DNA from: Bryobacterales bacterium
GTDB lineage: Bacteria > Acidobacteriota > Terriglobia > Bryobacterales > UBA6623
Reading direction: 5' to 3'
Length of the DNA stretch: 56,633 bases
NCBI GenBank assembly: GCA_028819575.1
Contig: JAPPLB010000012.1
Coordinates: 1-56,633 of the forward strand
Shown here: one piece after another, positions 8,995 to 18,900 of the stretch
Layout: every line of letters starts with the position of its first letter
How positions within the stretch are numbered: the first letter of the stretch is position 1
Notes under the pieces: model-generated
Told to the model about the DNA's origin: nothing
What the model saw: only the letters and a program-made list of their open reading frames with translations
Database searches by the model: none
Translations under genes and position numbers: made by a program

Positions 8995-9732
8995 ATGGCG
9001 GACTTTCGCAAGCCGATGCAGTCGCTTCCGTTGCGAGAAGGCGCCAAGCGGACAAGATACCCTTTCCGCCTGCTGCGCTACTGGTGGGTGTACCAGGGAA
9101 TCCTCGATGAGACTCACCGCCTGGGCCGGGGGCCGACCATTGTGGACGTCGGCTCCGAAATCGGATTGCTGAGGAGCCTTGCGCCGCAGGTATCCGGCGC
9201 CCACTGGATCGGACTGGACCGCAACGTCGGCAATCAGCACGTCGCGGTTGCCGGGTACGACGAACTTCACGAATGCAATCTCGAGCAGTCCATACCGCTC
9301 GCCGACGATTCGGCTGACATCATCGTCTGCTCCCATATCCTCGAGCACCTCAGGAACCCGGAAAACGCACTCGGCGAAGCCATCCGTGCTCTGAAACCCG
9401 GCGGAGTCCTGCTGGTGGGCTCTCCTGTGCTGTGGAGGCCCGTGGCGGCGTACTATCAGCGGCGGTACAACCGTGAACTGCAAACGGGCAAACGGCAGCT
9501 TGGGCAGCATGTCACCGCCTTCCATCCGAAAATGTGGAAACGGCTGGCCGCCCGGCTCGGTCTCGAAGTAGAGATTTTCGCCGGCTCGCACATCCTTCGC
9601 TGGACCGGGAGCCGTCTGGAAAACCACCAGGCCTGGGTCCGCCTCAATCAGTTTCTGGCGGCCATCTTCCCGGCTTTCGGCAACGAAGTCTGCATTCAGC
9701 TTCGCACGCCATCCGGCGATAAGACACCTTAG
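8995..9732 (+). CDS. Class I SAM-dependent methyltransferase
   Basis: A Rossmann-fold methyltransferase of the Methyltransf_11 type. The SAM-binding stretch is TIVDVGSEIGLL, followed by the acidic end of beta-2 (GLDRNVG). It also has ADDSADIIVCSHILEHL (motif II/III, typical of methyltransferases acting on small molecules or lipids) and ALKPGGVLLVGSP. The start is uncertain. I took the ATG at 8995; a TTG at 8875 would add 40 residues, and an ATG at 9016 is also possible. The chain is about 245 residues from the chosen start. The substrate is unknown. It stands alone just downstream of the intact family A element and converges on the malate synthase gene. Confidence 0.8.
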   Translation: MADFRKPMQSLPLREGAKRTRYPFRLLRYWWVYQGILDETHRLGRGPTIVDVGSEIGLLRSLAPQVSGAHWIGLDRNVGNQHVAVAGYDELHECNLEQSIPLADDSADIIVCSHILEHLRNPENALGEAIRALKPGGVLLVGSPVLWRPVAAYYQRRYNRELQTGKRQLGQHVTAFHPKMWKRLAARLGLEVEIFAGSHILRWTGSRLENHQAWVRLNQFLAAIFPAFGNEVCIQLRTPSGDKTP

Positions 9733-9846
9733 CCTGCAGCGCTCTGCCCGAGCGGGTCGCGGCCGGTCCCGTTTTTATTCTTCGGAGTCTTCTTCGTTAC
9801 GCGAACCGGGTCGTGCCGAGCCGCGGCGCGGCGAGAGAAACGAAAG

Positions 9847-11742
9847 CTACCCGGCGGAGAAATCGAGATTTTCCGTAATGCGAATGCCTTCCGAGGAGAA
9901 TCGTTCCAGAAAGCCGCGTGTCCGTTGCTGTGCTGCCGGTTCCTGCTCGACGCCCAGGTTGACGTTGAGCAAGTCGACCATCCAGGGCGCCTTCTGGGCG
10001 AACTTCACGTACGCATCCACCACCACTCTCGAGACCGGGAGCGTCGTGATTTTCGAGTCGTCGTGGACATCCACGTTCCGGGCCCGCTGAAGCTTCGCGT
10101 ATTCTTCGGAGAGGAGCCGCGAGAACATCTCTTCGGTAAACGGATCGCCTTCGCTTGCGCCGGTTTCCGCATCCGGCGCCGTGAGCACGGCCGTCTTGTG
10201 GAGCCACTCCCAAAGGATGCTGAGCCGGATTTCGCCGGTCGCCATATCTTCCATGAGGTAGAGAACGTCGTCGTTGCCGAAGAAATCCGCAGGCTTGAGG
10301 GCGGCCGCCTGGAATCCCTGTTCGAAGGCGTTGCCGTACTGCACAGCTACGCTGATGAGGTCCCTGGCCCCTCGGATCGTCCGGGGAGCGGGTTCGAGAA
10401 GAACCAAACCGCCGGCATCCGCATCCGTGTAGGACAGAGGCGGGAACGACCGGCCGGCCTGATTCGCCTGGCCGGCCTTTTCCCAAACCGGGCGGATGAT
10501 ATGCACCATCTTCCAGTGGGCCACCCATTTGCCGCTGGCCCCCTCTCTCTGTTCCCGTTCGGCGCCCAGGACCGCCCTCTTCATGCTCTCGGAAACGCCC
10601 GCTTCCGATCCGACCGGGATATTGGGCTCCATGCCGCCTTGCCAGAGCGCGCATCGCCCCTTGCTGTCGGGAGTGTTGGTCGACCGCCGGACCCGGTCTT
10701 CGTAATTCCGCATGTAACCGTAGGTCATGACGACCGCATCGATGTTCGGGTGGATGAAATCCCGATCCCAGGCCATGGCATCCGCGACGCTGTTGATGTA
10801 ATCCCAGCGGCCGGTATTGAATCCGACAAAGCGGTTTCCCAGGGCCGCACGAATCTCCATCAACTGGAACGAGGCCTCGAGCTGCTCGATCAGAACGTAT
10901 GTCTTGACCGCTCCGCTCGACAACCCCAGGCAGGCCTCGACGCCGCTGAGAATGTCATGCCACAGCGCGGCCTCCTCCGCCGTCTGAATCTTCGGCAGGT
11001 AGAGAACGAGGCTGGCGCCCTGTTGCGCCAATGACTCGTGGTTAGCAACGATGTAGAGGACCGCGTCGACCATCGACGCGGAAAACCCGCTGCCGTCGGC
11101 GTTGCGAATGTGACGATCATCCAGATGCAGGCCGCGCGCTCGAAAGATCCTGGTGGTGAAGTCAAGTTGCCGACGCCAGTCCTCGATGATCTTCCGTCCG
11201 AAGAAGCCTTCCGCCCAGGCGTTCATTTCCGCCGCCACAGCCTCGGCCGCCTGTAGAAAGACCGGGTCCTTCGCGAATGCCAAGCGTAGGTTCCGCTGGT
11301 TGTCGAGAGACATCGTCTCGATCTGACCCAGAGCGTCCTCACCATCGAACATCCAGCCGTCAGCCCCGGATAGCAAAGCATACGCAACATTGCGAATGCT
11401 CCTCGCCAACGGCACGCGCGGTTTGGCACCGGGACCGGTCCCTTGCACCCACTGGCGCTTGAGGTCTTCGGGAATCGCGGAACCGGTGAACCGCCCGGCG
11501 CGAGCGTCGGCAACCTTGATCCCGGCCCGGGGGATTGTGGATTCAGGGTCCAGAAAACGGATCCTTTCACCCTGCCGAGCCCGCCGACGGCGGCGTTCCA
11601 ATCGGGCTTGCATCAGAGCCTTGCGATCACTGTCAAGCCCGGCCAACTCGGCCAAGACCGAAAGAGCTTTCGGCGTCACCACGTCGGCGTACCGGTCCTG
11701 TACTCCCGCCCTGATCTCGAACACATCGGATATCGTCTTCAT
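9847..11742 (-). CDS. Malate synthase (AceB-type)
   Basis: This enzyme condenses glyoxylate with acetyl-CoA to give malate in the glyoxylate cycle. Residues 132-137 (FDGEDA), 284-290 (LIEQLEA) and 311-315 (GRWDY) match the AceB catalytic core, including the Mg-binding acidic residues and the glyoxylate-binding Arg region. GASGKWVAHWKMV matches the conserved CoA-side segment. At 631 residues it is about 100 longer than the classical A-form, with an expanded N-terminal half and helical C-terminal extension. I chose ATG 11742 (MKTISDVFEI) because everything further upstream belongs to a neighbouring IS630 remnant. No isocitrate lyase gene is in the window. The promoter may lie inside the IS remnant about 50 bp upstream. 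Confidence 0.88.
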   Translation of the reverse strand: MKTISDVFEIRAGVQDRYADVVTPKALSVLAELAGLDSDRKALMQARLERRRRRARQGERIRFLDPESTIPRAGIKVADARAGRFTGSAIPEDLKRQWVQGTGPGAKPRVPLARSIRNVAYALLSGADGWMFDGEDALGQIETMSLDNQRNLRLAFAKDPVFLQAAEAVAAEMNAWAEGFFGRKIIEDWRRQLDFTTRIFRARGLHLDDRHIRNADGSGFSASMVDAVLYIVANHESLAQQGASLVLYLPKIQTAEEAALWHDILSGVEACLGLSSGAVKTYVLIEQLEASFQLMEIRAALGNRFVGFNTGRWDYINSVADAMAWDRDFIHPNIDAVVMTYGYMRNYEDRVRRSTNTPDSKGRCALWQGGMEPNIPVGSEAGVSESMKRAVLGAEREQREGASGKWVAHWKMVHIIRPVWEKAGQANQAGRSFPPLSYTDADAGGLVLLEPAPRTIRGARDLISVAVQYGNAFEQGFQAAALKPADFFGNDDVLYLMEDMATGEIRLSILWEWLHKTAVLTAPDAETGASEGDPFTEEMFSRLLSEEYAKLQRARNVDVHDDSKITTLPVSRVVVDAYVKFAQKAPWMVDLLNVNLGVEQEPAAQQRTRGFLERFSSEGIRITENLDFSAG

Positions 11743-11790
11743 CACCCTAAGACTACGAAAAACTCCGTCCGGCTGCTCATCTGTTACATC

Positions 11791-12630
11791 TCCGGCCAAC
11801 GTCTCGGCGCCGGGCGCAAGCCGCTGCTGAACGCCGTGCAGAGGGAACGGCTGGTATCGCTGTTGCTGGAAGGCCCTGAGGCGCACGGCTTCCCGACGCC
11901 GCTGTGGAGTTGTCCGCAGGTGGCTCGCCTTATCGGAGACGAGTTCGGGGTCGATTACCACGAAGGTCACGTCTGGAATATCCTGCGGGGGGATGTGGGC
12001 TGGAGCCCTCAACGTCCGGTCGGCAAGGCACGGGAACGCCACGAAGAGGCGATCCGCACTTGGAAGCGCAAGACTTGGCCGGGCCTAAAAAAAACCCGTA
12101 CCGAAGGGCACACCATAGTCTTCATCGACGAAAGCGGATTGAGTCAGAAGCCGCACCGCTGCCGCAGTTGGGCTCCGCGCGGGAAGACGCCCATCCTACA
12201 GTTCAACTTCAACTGGCAGAAACTTTCCGTCTAAGCGGGGCTGACGCTGCGCAACTTCTACTTCCGGCTCTATCCCGGCGCAATCCGCCAAGCCGAGGTA
12301 ATCGACTTTCTCAAAGCGCTCGTGCGTCACATCGAGAAACCGTTGCTGATCGTCTGGGATCAATTGACAGCCCACCTCAGCCGCTTGATGCGGGAGTTCA
12401 TCGAACTCTCCGAGGGGCACATCGTGACGGAGTACTTGTCGGCTTATGCCCCGGAGTTGAATCCGGTGGAATACATCTGGTCGTACTCGAAGCAGCACGA
12501 GCTGCCGAATGTTTGTCCCAAAGACTACGGGCAGTTGAGCCGGCGCGCTCGCCAGACGCTACGCCGCATGCAACGCGAACCGCGCTTAGTCACGGCCTTC
12601 TGGAAACAGTCTTCTGTTTGCTTCGATTGA
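11791..12630 (+). pseudogene. IS630-family transposase, 5'-truncated and with an in-frame stop
   Basis: This encodes a DDE transposase of the IS630 (Tc1/mariner superfamily) type, which inserts at TA. All three catalytic blocks are present: FIDESG (first Asp), IVWDQL (second Asp) and LNPVEYIWS (Glu). The upstream helix-turn-helix part starts only at GAGRKPLLNAVQRERL, so the first 40-50 residues are missing. A TAA at 12232-12234 interrupts the frame just after WQKLSV, while the same frame continues cleanly to the normal end at 12630. The gene is therefore dead twice over. It abuts the 5' end of malate synthase and forms the left border of the AT-rich kinase/TPR segment. Confidence 0.85.
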
Positions 12631-12730
12631 CGGGGTCTTATGCGTGACTTAATAATCCAGTGATGCCAGCAACAGATGAGACAGTACACCTGAACCGACT
12701 CGGGCTTCTCGCGCACCCGGCAACGGTAGC

Positions 12731-12871
12731 GACGAACTCAACCACATCGGCGGCTATGTCGATCCCATCGTGACCAATCGTTTGCGGATTCTTGCGACTC
12801 AGGAAAACACTCCTGTTCAAGACTTGCTCGAGGAAGGGCTGGAACTGAACTTTTGGATGTGGCAGGCTTGA
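12731..12871 (+). pseudogene. Ribbon-helix-helix antitoxin-like gene remnant
   Basis: An open stretch ending TGA at 12869-12871 reads GGYVDPIVTNRLRILATQ, then ENTPVQDLLEEGLELNF. This pattern (RLRILA..E.TTVQ.LL.EAL) is that of plasmid-type ribbon-helix-helix antitoxins. No ATG start is in frame and the C-terminus ends abruptly, so it is probably a fragment. It lies between the IS630 remnant and the kinase gene. The rest of 12631-12950 shows only the IS630 3' tail. Recognition rests on sequence feel alone. Confidence 0.45.
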
Positions 12872-12950
12872 CTTTGACACTTTTCATCACATCCTCCATT
12901 CCAGTCGTCAATTCTGAAAACGTTATAGTATCAATTCTAGGGGGTGTTTG

Positions 12951-14003
12951 ATGACTGCTGCCTCGAAGCTCATCGGTCTCACTCTGAATGATAACTGGCG
13001 GGTCGTCGAACACATCAAACGCCCTCCAGCCGGCACGGGTGGAACGTTTTCTCACAGTTATTTAGCGAAGAAGGGTGATAGAATGGCGTTCGTAAAGGCC
13101 TTCGACTTTTCAAGCGCCTTCCAGCCAGGTGCGAATACCCTTGAAATTCTCAGTCTACTCACAGCTTCCTATGAACATGAACGCGATGTGCTTGAGCACT
13201 GCCGTGGGCGGCGTCTTTCTAATGTTGCAATCGCCATCGGTCATGGTTATATATCCGTTCCCGATATGGGAATCATGGAAGGTCGGGTTTATTACCTTCT
13301 ATTCGAAAAAGCAGACGGAGATATCCGCTGCCAAATGGACGCTGCCTTTGCTTCGGATGATGTTTGGTGCATGTATGCACTTCGACACGTAAGTCTGGGG
13401 CTGTTGCAGATTCACCGGGAATTTATTGCGCATCAAGATCTCAAACCATCCAACGTGTTGTGTTATGGCGCGAAAGAGTTTCGAGTTTCTGATTTCGGTC
13501 GATCTTCTAGACGTAACCAGACGATTTGGCATGACGAACAAAACTTTCCAGGTGATAAAACGTATGCTCCCCCGGAATTGCTTTACGGGTATGTGGTTGC
13601 CGATTTTGTCCCGCGCTGAATTGGTACCGACCTGTATATGCTCGGTAATTTGGCTGCATTCCTTTTTACAGGCGTAAATGTCACCGAGTCCTTAATGGCA
13701 CGTCTTGCCCCACAACATCACTGGACCCGATGGAACGCGACCTATCAAGGTGTATTGCCTTACCTTCAGGAAGTGTTCGGCAGATTTCTGGAAGAACTCG
13801 GACCACGTCTGCAGAACCCCTTTGTTCGGGCAAAAATATTGCCGCTAGTCCAAGAACTGTGTAATCCAGATCTCTCTCTAAGAGGACATCCCAGGGGTCT
13901 CGGACGCCCTAATCAATACTCATTGGAACGCTACGTTTCTCAATTAACAAACACAGTTCAGATGCTCGAAATCAAGACAAAAGCTGAGAGAAGAACGGTA
14001 TGA
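12951..14003 (+). pseudogene. Eukaryotic-like Ser/Thr protein kinase, interrupted by one in-frame TGA
   Basis: A protein kinase domain. The Gly-rich loop is near residues 27-33, the ATP-anchoring Lys at 49 (FVKAFD), the catalytic loop HQDLKPSN at 161-168, DFG at 181-183 and the APE-like APPE at 206-209. After residue 222 the frame meets TGA at 13617-13619 and then continues in the same frame (IGTDLYMLGNLAAFLFTG, a normal kinase C-lobe) to 14003, giving about 350 codons in all. This fits a CGA-to-TGA change. The ATG at 12951 follows a GGGGG Shine-Dalgarno tract. The end overlaps the TPR gene by ATGA, so the two were translationally coupled. Base composition is clearly AT-richer than the flanks. 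Either the gene is dead or a truncated kinase is made. Confidence 0.8.
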
Positions 14004-15505
14004 TCACTTCTCCTTGGACAAGCCGTCGACTATTGATTCCACGGTGGCGTAGTCTCATCATTACCATCGGTGCTAATGAACTAGCGGCGCCGTATCCAAC
14101 CATAGTTTTGAGTGAGACCCCTGTGGTTTCATTTGACTTATTAGAAAAACTGGACTCATGGAGAGACAGTCCAAATGTAATGACAGCAGGTGAATTGGTT
14201 GGTTCTTCTTTGGTCGTAGCCCAAGAGAACAAAGCTGTAGAAGCTGCTCAATTCCTACTGTCCACTGAATCTTCAGCAACAGTTCCCCTGCGCAGGCTAG
14301 CTGCACTTGCATTACTAAGAGCTGGATTGGAGGAACATGTCCCAGTGGGACTGGAACTCAATCCTCAAGTCACTAAGCGCGGCTGGCGTAAGAGGACGCG
14401 GATGTACTCAACGAATGCGTTGGCATGGGTTGAGCTATCACTTCATGATCTGGTAATCGGCAAAAAAGAATCTGCGAAGCGATCCATGCTAGTCGCACTA
14501 CAGCTTGCGCCCACTAATCGCCACGTGCTGCGATCAGCCTCTAGACTGTTTCTTCACCTCGGTGACGCTGAACGAGCTTATGACACAATTGCCGACTGCG
14601 AGTCTATTTCATCAGATCCATGGTTGATTGCAGCCGAACTTTCCATTGCCAATCTTGCTGAGCGCAAGCCCCAAAATTTTGCACGTGGACGTAGTATTGT
14701 TGTGAAAGGAGGACTTGCGCCACGTCAAATTACTGAGCTTGCAGGGGCTATCGGAACGCTGGAACTGGTGGCAGGTCACCGCAGGAAGGCTCGTAAGTAT
14801 TTTCGCCAAAGTCTCATTGACCCGACTGGGAATGCTCTAGCTCAAGCAGAATGGGCATCACCTTTGTTTGGTTTTGAACTTGTTACCGCGCAACACCTAA
14901 ATTCAACTACAGAGGTTGACGAAGCAAAGGTTCTCCATCTCCTTCACAAAGAAAAATTCTCAGAAGTTCCAGATATGTGCCGACAGTGGTCTAACGCAGA
15001 GGGCTATGCCATTCGACCTTATGAAATTGCCTCATCTGCTACTGCTCTTGTTGGAAATCACAGTCGAACAATTGAAATTGTGAGAAAGGGATTGACCATT
15101 AAACCTAACTCAGCAGCTTTGCTCAACAATTATGCATTTGCTCTTTCTCATACAGGGAAACTAAATGAAGCAGAGCATGCCCTAAGAGGTATCCAACGCG
15201 AAAATGAGCTAAATTGGCTGGTAAGCGAAGCGAATCGAGGTCTTTTGGCTATGCGACAAAAAAACCACGTTTTAGGCTTGACCCACTACAAGAGGGCAAT
15301 AAATGGCTTCAGTAAGAAAAAAGATGAACGCTCCGCTAATATTGCACGCATCTATCTTGCGCGGGAGGCCGCCCTGGCGAACATTCCGGAGGCTGAAGCA
15401 CTGATCAAGAATGCCCGTGCAGCAATAAGTCGTCTGAATACTAGCACACATAATCATGTTATTCAGGAGGCGGAACAAGCTTTAATATCTCCTCTCGTGC
15501 TGTAA
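14000..15505 (+). CDS. TPR-repeat protein paired with the kinase
   Basis: A 501-residue, mostly helical protein. TPR-like pairs are visible in the middle (GKKESAKRSMLVALQLAPTN, then a LHLGDAERAYDTIAD helix) and near residues 370-440 (NSAALLNNYAFALSHTGKL, then AEHALRGI). It has no enzymatic motif, signal peptide or membrane segment. Its ATG overlaps the kinase stop (ATGA), so it is the second gene of a two-gene operon. It is likely a scaffold or partner of the kinase, or its sensor. Codon usage (many AAA, AAT, TTA) differs from neighbouring GC-rich genes and suggests transfer. I cannot match it to a named defence or signalling family. Confidence 0.75.
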   Translation: MITSPWTSRRLLIPRWRSLIITIGANELAAPYPTIVLSETPVVSFDLLEKLDSWRDSPNVMTAGELVGSSLVVAQENKAVEAAQFLLSTESSATVPLRRLAALALLRAGLEEHVPVGLELNPQVTKRGWRKRTRMYSTNALAWVELSLHDLVIGKKESAKRSMLVALQLAPTNRHVLRSASRLFLHLGDAERAYDTIADCESISSDPWLIAAELSIANLAERKPQNFARGRSIVVKGGLAPRQITELAGAIGTLELVAGHRRKARKYFRQSLIDPTGNALAQAEWASPLFGFELVTAQHLNSTTEVDEAKVLHLLHKEKFSEVPDMCRQWSNAEGYAIRPYEIASSATALVGNHSRTIEIVRKGLTIKPNSAALLNNYAFALSHTGKLNEAEHALRGIQRENELNWLVSEANRGLLAMRQKNHVLGLTHYKRAINGFSKKKDERSANIARIYLAREAALANIPEAEALIKNARAAISRLNTSTHNHVIQEAEQALISPLVL

Positions 15506-15573
15506 TTAGGCCCGGTAGCCTGCGGTTGCCTCTCGGAGCTTCTGCTCTGCCCCTATTGGAAGAATTGTATCTT

Positions 15574-15684
15574 TTGAGCCGGCGCGCTCGCCATGTGCTG
15601 CGCCGCATGCAACGCAAACCACGCTTGATTACCGCCTTCTGGAAACAGTCTTCTCTTTGCTTCGATTGACGGGGAATTATGCGA
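15574..15684 (+). mobile_element. IS630 3'-end fragment (second copy)
   Basis: About 110 bases match the 3' end of the IS630 gene at 12535-12645 in the same orientation, from TTGAGCCGGCGCGCTCGCC through GAAACAGTCTTCT to the TGA and the tail CGGGG..TTATGCG. The two copies differ by scattered substitutions, so this is an old duplicate. It bounds the kinase/TPR segment on the right. The rest of 15506-15921 has no recognisable gene. Confidence 0.8.
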
Positions 15685-15921
15685 GGATCAATAATTATCG
15701 AACTGATCTCCGTGTCAAGCCATGACTACATCGAAACCTACGCACACTTCGGCTTGAGCAAGCGCCGACATGCCAATCAATGAGAGCAGATGGTTTGCAC
15801 TTGCGGCCGATATCGGACCGCTACTCCTCGTCTGCGGTCAAGTACCGTTAGGGAGCGGCATGCATTGACCTTGCCCTCAAAAGCTGATCCATGGGAAGTA
15901 AGGGTTGCCCGGCGGGCACAT

Positions 15922-18900
15922 CTAGATAAACAGTCTGTAGTCATAGGACGCTGCACCGAAGCGTTGAAGCAGGGAGCCGATTTTTGCGATTTCACCGGAA
16001 GATCCCAACGTGGACGGTAGTTTCGTATAGAGATCGAAGGTGTTCCAGTTCATCTTGGATAGACCAAGGATCTCAGCAGAAAGCTTCTGAAGAGGCGTCG
16101 ACCCAGCATGGCGTCTAATCATAAGGGGCGCCGGGATACGCCTCTTTCCCTGAAAATACTTGCGGTGGGGATTGAGCGCCGTCGTCGCACCGTGGACCCA
16201 GAGCAGCGCGCTGTAAGCATCGAGCTTCATCACCGTGCCGCGCCGGACCGGGAAGTTATCCTCATCGGACGTACCATCAGGTTTCTGAACCGAGGCGACG
16301 TAACGTAGTGCGTGGTCGATCTGGATTTCAAGCATGTCGATGCACCCGATACCGTTCAGGCCGTCGCGGAATCCCTCACGTTCTTCTTTGGTGAAGTGCG
16401 TGCGTTTGTGAATTACGACCCGATCGGGAAGTGTCGTACGGGCATCGAAAAAGAGCTGACGGATAGTTTCACCAACGCGACGCGCATCATCCGCGGACAT
16501 GAAGGGATTGCCACGGCGGATGATCGGGTCCTCGATCTTACTGAGTCGATACTGCAAGCCTTCGCCCCGAGCACTGTAGATATGACTGCATCCCAGAACA
16601 ACGTGGTCGCCTCGCTGAGCATTGTGATCTATGCTGAATCCGAGACCGACAAAAGCTGCGTCATCGGCAAGGTTGTCGAGAACCCACGGTGTGCGCATAC
16701 CCTTGACGTACAGAGCCAGAGATAGCCACCACCAGATACGGCACTGATAGCTGTCCGAAAGCGTATTCTGATTCAGGAACTGCGTGGCAATGCCGCGCTG
16801 GACGCAGTAGGCTTTTACGAAATTATGGAGGTCGAAGCTTTCGGATTCAGTGCTGTAGCTGCGGAAGGACTGCCAACGATCGGGAATGTAGATCAGCACG
16901 ACATCGGGCGCATGCGAAGCCTGCAGCGACTCAATGCTCCGGTTAATGAGGCGTGCCGCGTCGATTGCTCCCTGAACCGGATTGTGCCTGGAAGGTTCGG
17001 GACAAGTAATCCATCCGACTGAACCCGGCGCAGGCAATTCGGCCGGCAGCCCATAGGCCATCTGGAATCCAGGGTAATCGAGCAGGTAATCCCGCTCCGT
17101 CGAGCTGGGGGTGAATACTCGATGAATGGATTGAAGATAGGAATGAAGCGTTTGAGCTTCAGTTTCTGGACAGACAACGCCGATCCGTAGAGATGATGAA
17201 AGGCCGCGGGAGGTCAGCGGATAATCATAAGGCCGGTGATTCAGGATTCCGCGGATGGGGTGCGTATCCTTGACTGGAGCAGTCCCGGCCTTGTTCGAAA
17301 ACAACAGTGACGGTTCGGCAAGCTGCACGCCACGGTGCTTGATGAGCGACTGCATCCGTTGCGGCACATGCACGCCACGGTTGCCCGACGGTAACTCGAT
17401 TGCAGCGAAAATCGGTGCTCGGCGCACCCGGAACTTAAACGTGGAGCCGGAATTGTGGGGAAACGAAAACACGGCCGTTTGTCCATTGGGAAACAGTATC
17501 TTGCGCCATTTATTGACAGCTTTGTTGAAGGGTTTGTTGTGCTGGTAGCCGAGAATCTTAAGCTTGATCGGGTTGACGACTTCAGGCGGCGGTTCGACCC
17601 CGGTCTGGTCGAACACTCTCAGGGATGGCTTAAGGACAAGATGCTGGACCCCGCCTATGTTCCGCAAGGAAATCCCGGCCGCCTCGTGCACAGAATAGTT
17701 GGTGCTGCCGTGGCGGACCCTGCGAAAGTCTCGGGATCGCCAGAGTAACTTGGTGCCGTCGGTTTCCACACCGGCACTGTCGGCCATTGACCGGACGAGG
17801 GCTTGGCGCATAAGGGAGACAACAGCACCGTCTTCATGGCGTAGGTCTTCTGGGGTGACGGGTGAGCGCTCAATCGAGCCCTTTAAGTTGTCAGTGAAGG
17901 CATCGCGAATATCTTCGATGGTCCCGAGCGCCAGTATTTTTCTCAAAGGCACTGCAACAAGCGGTCGCTCGCCTGCCGTCTCGCGCAGAGAGGCCCAGAC
18001 TCGCTCTGTCGGCCAGAACTTCAGGTCGAACTGTAACACCTCCGTTGGACATTCAATTTCAAAGGCGTTGCTTTTGATGAGCGTGGCATCGGTGAACTGA
18101 GGGATCTGAAAAGACTTGCGGTGGAGCAGGTCTTCCGACGCCAGTGCCGCAATACATTGCCTGGCGGCCTCACGCTTTTCACCATGAATACAATGCAGTG
18201 CAAGGCGCGTCATCAGATCGTCGAACCCGAGTGTCGGCACATAGTAGGCTTGGCGCCCATGATCCCGCGCGTGGCGGATCAGAGAAATCACATGGTCGGG
18301 GTGGTCGCCGTCACTGAACCCGCACCAGAAAAGGCTGCCAGCCCCAGGTGTGGCATAGGCCGCATGTAGGGCATCCATGACGGACCGGTCGCGCCCACTG
18401 TAGCCGACAACGATTAGCGGCGTTGTCCGTGTCTCTTCGATCAGAGCCTTACGGAGCCCTGTCTCCTGAGTCTGAAGCTCTTCAGGCGTGTTCTTCAGCG
18501 CGTCGTAACGATAATCTCCATGCAAGGAGACGCAGAGAAGCTCACCCTGAGATAGCTGACGCGTGAGGCGACGCTGGCTATCGATACCGACCTCAACCGG
18601 AGTCAGGCTAAAGGTCGCGGCGGCACGGGCGACAAGACTGTCGAAATTGGTCGACCAGACAGAGCGAATAAGATTGGCCTCCGCGAGGTGGCAGAGAAGC
18701 TGATAGCCGACATGCGGGCGTGCTTTGCGAACCTTGTTCTGAAAATAGCCGCGCCGGTCTTCTGCGATAGGGAAACACTGCTCAATGAAAAAGCCGTACT
18801 CGTCATGTGCGCCATCTGGCGGAAAGCGGCCCTGCCCGTCGAGCCACTGTTGAATCCTGCGGCGAATGCCGGGCAGGGAAAGCTCAGCAAACTGATCCTC

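Noticed and set aside
9925-11034. A 369-codon plus-strand frame opposite malate synthase
   Set aside because: The minus strand encodes a clear malate synthase. The opposite product has no recognisable motif or ribosome site.
12322-12630. A separate 102-codon gene after the IS630 stop
   Set aside because: It is in the same frame as the upstream part and supplies the second Asp and the Glu of the DDE site, so it is the back half of one broken transposase gene.
13617-13619. Selenocysteine or other recoding at the kinase TGA
   Set aside because: Kinases have no selenocysteine at this place, no obvious selenocysteine hairpin follows, and a CGA-to-TGA change is simpler.
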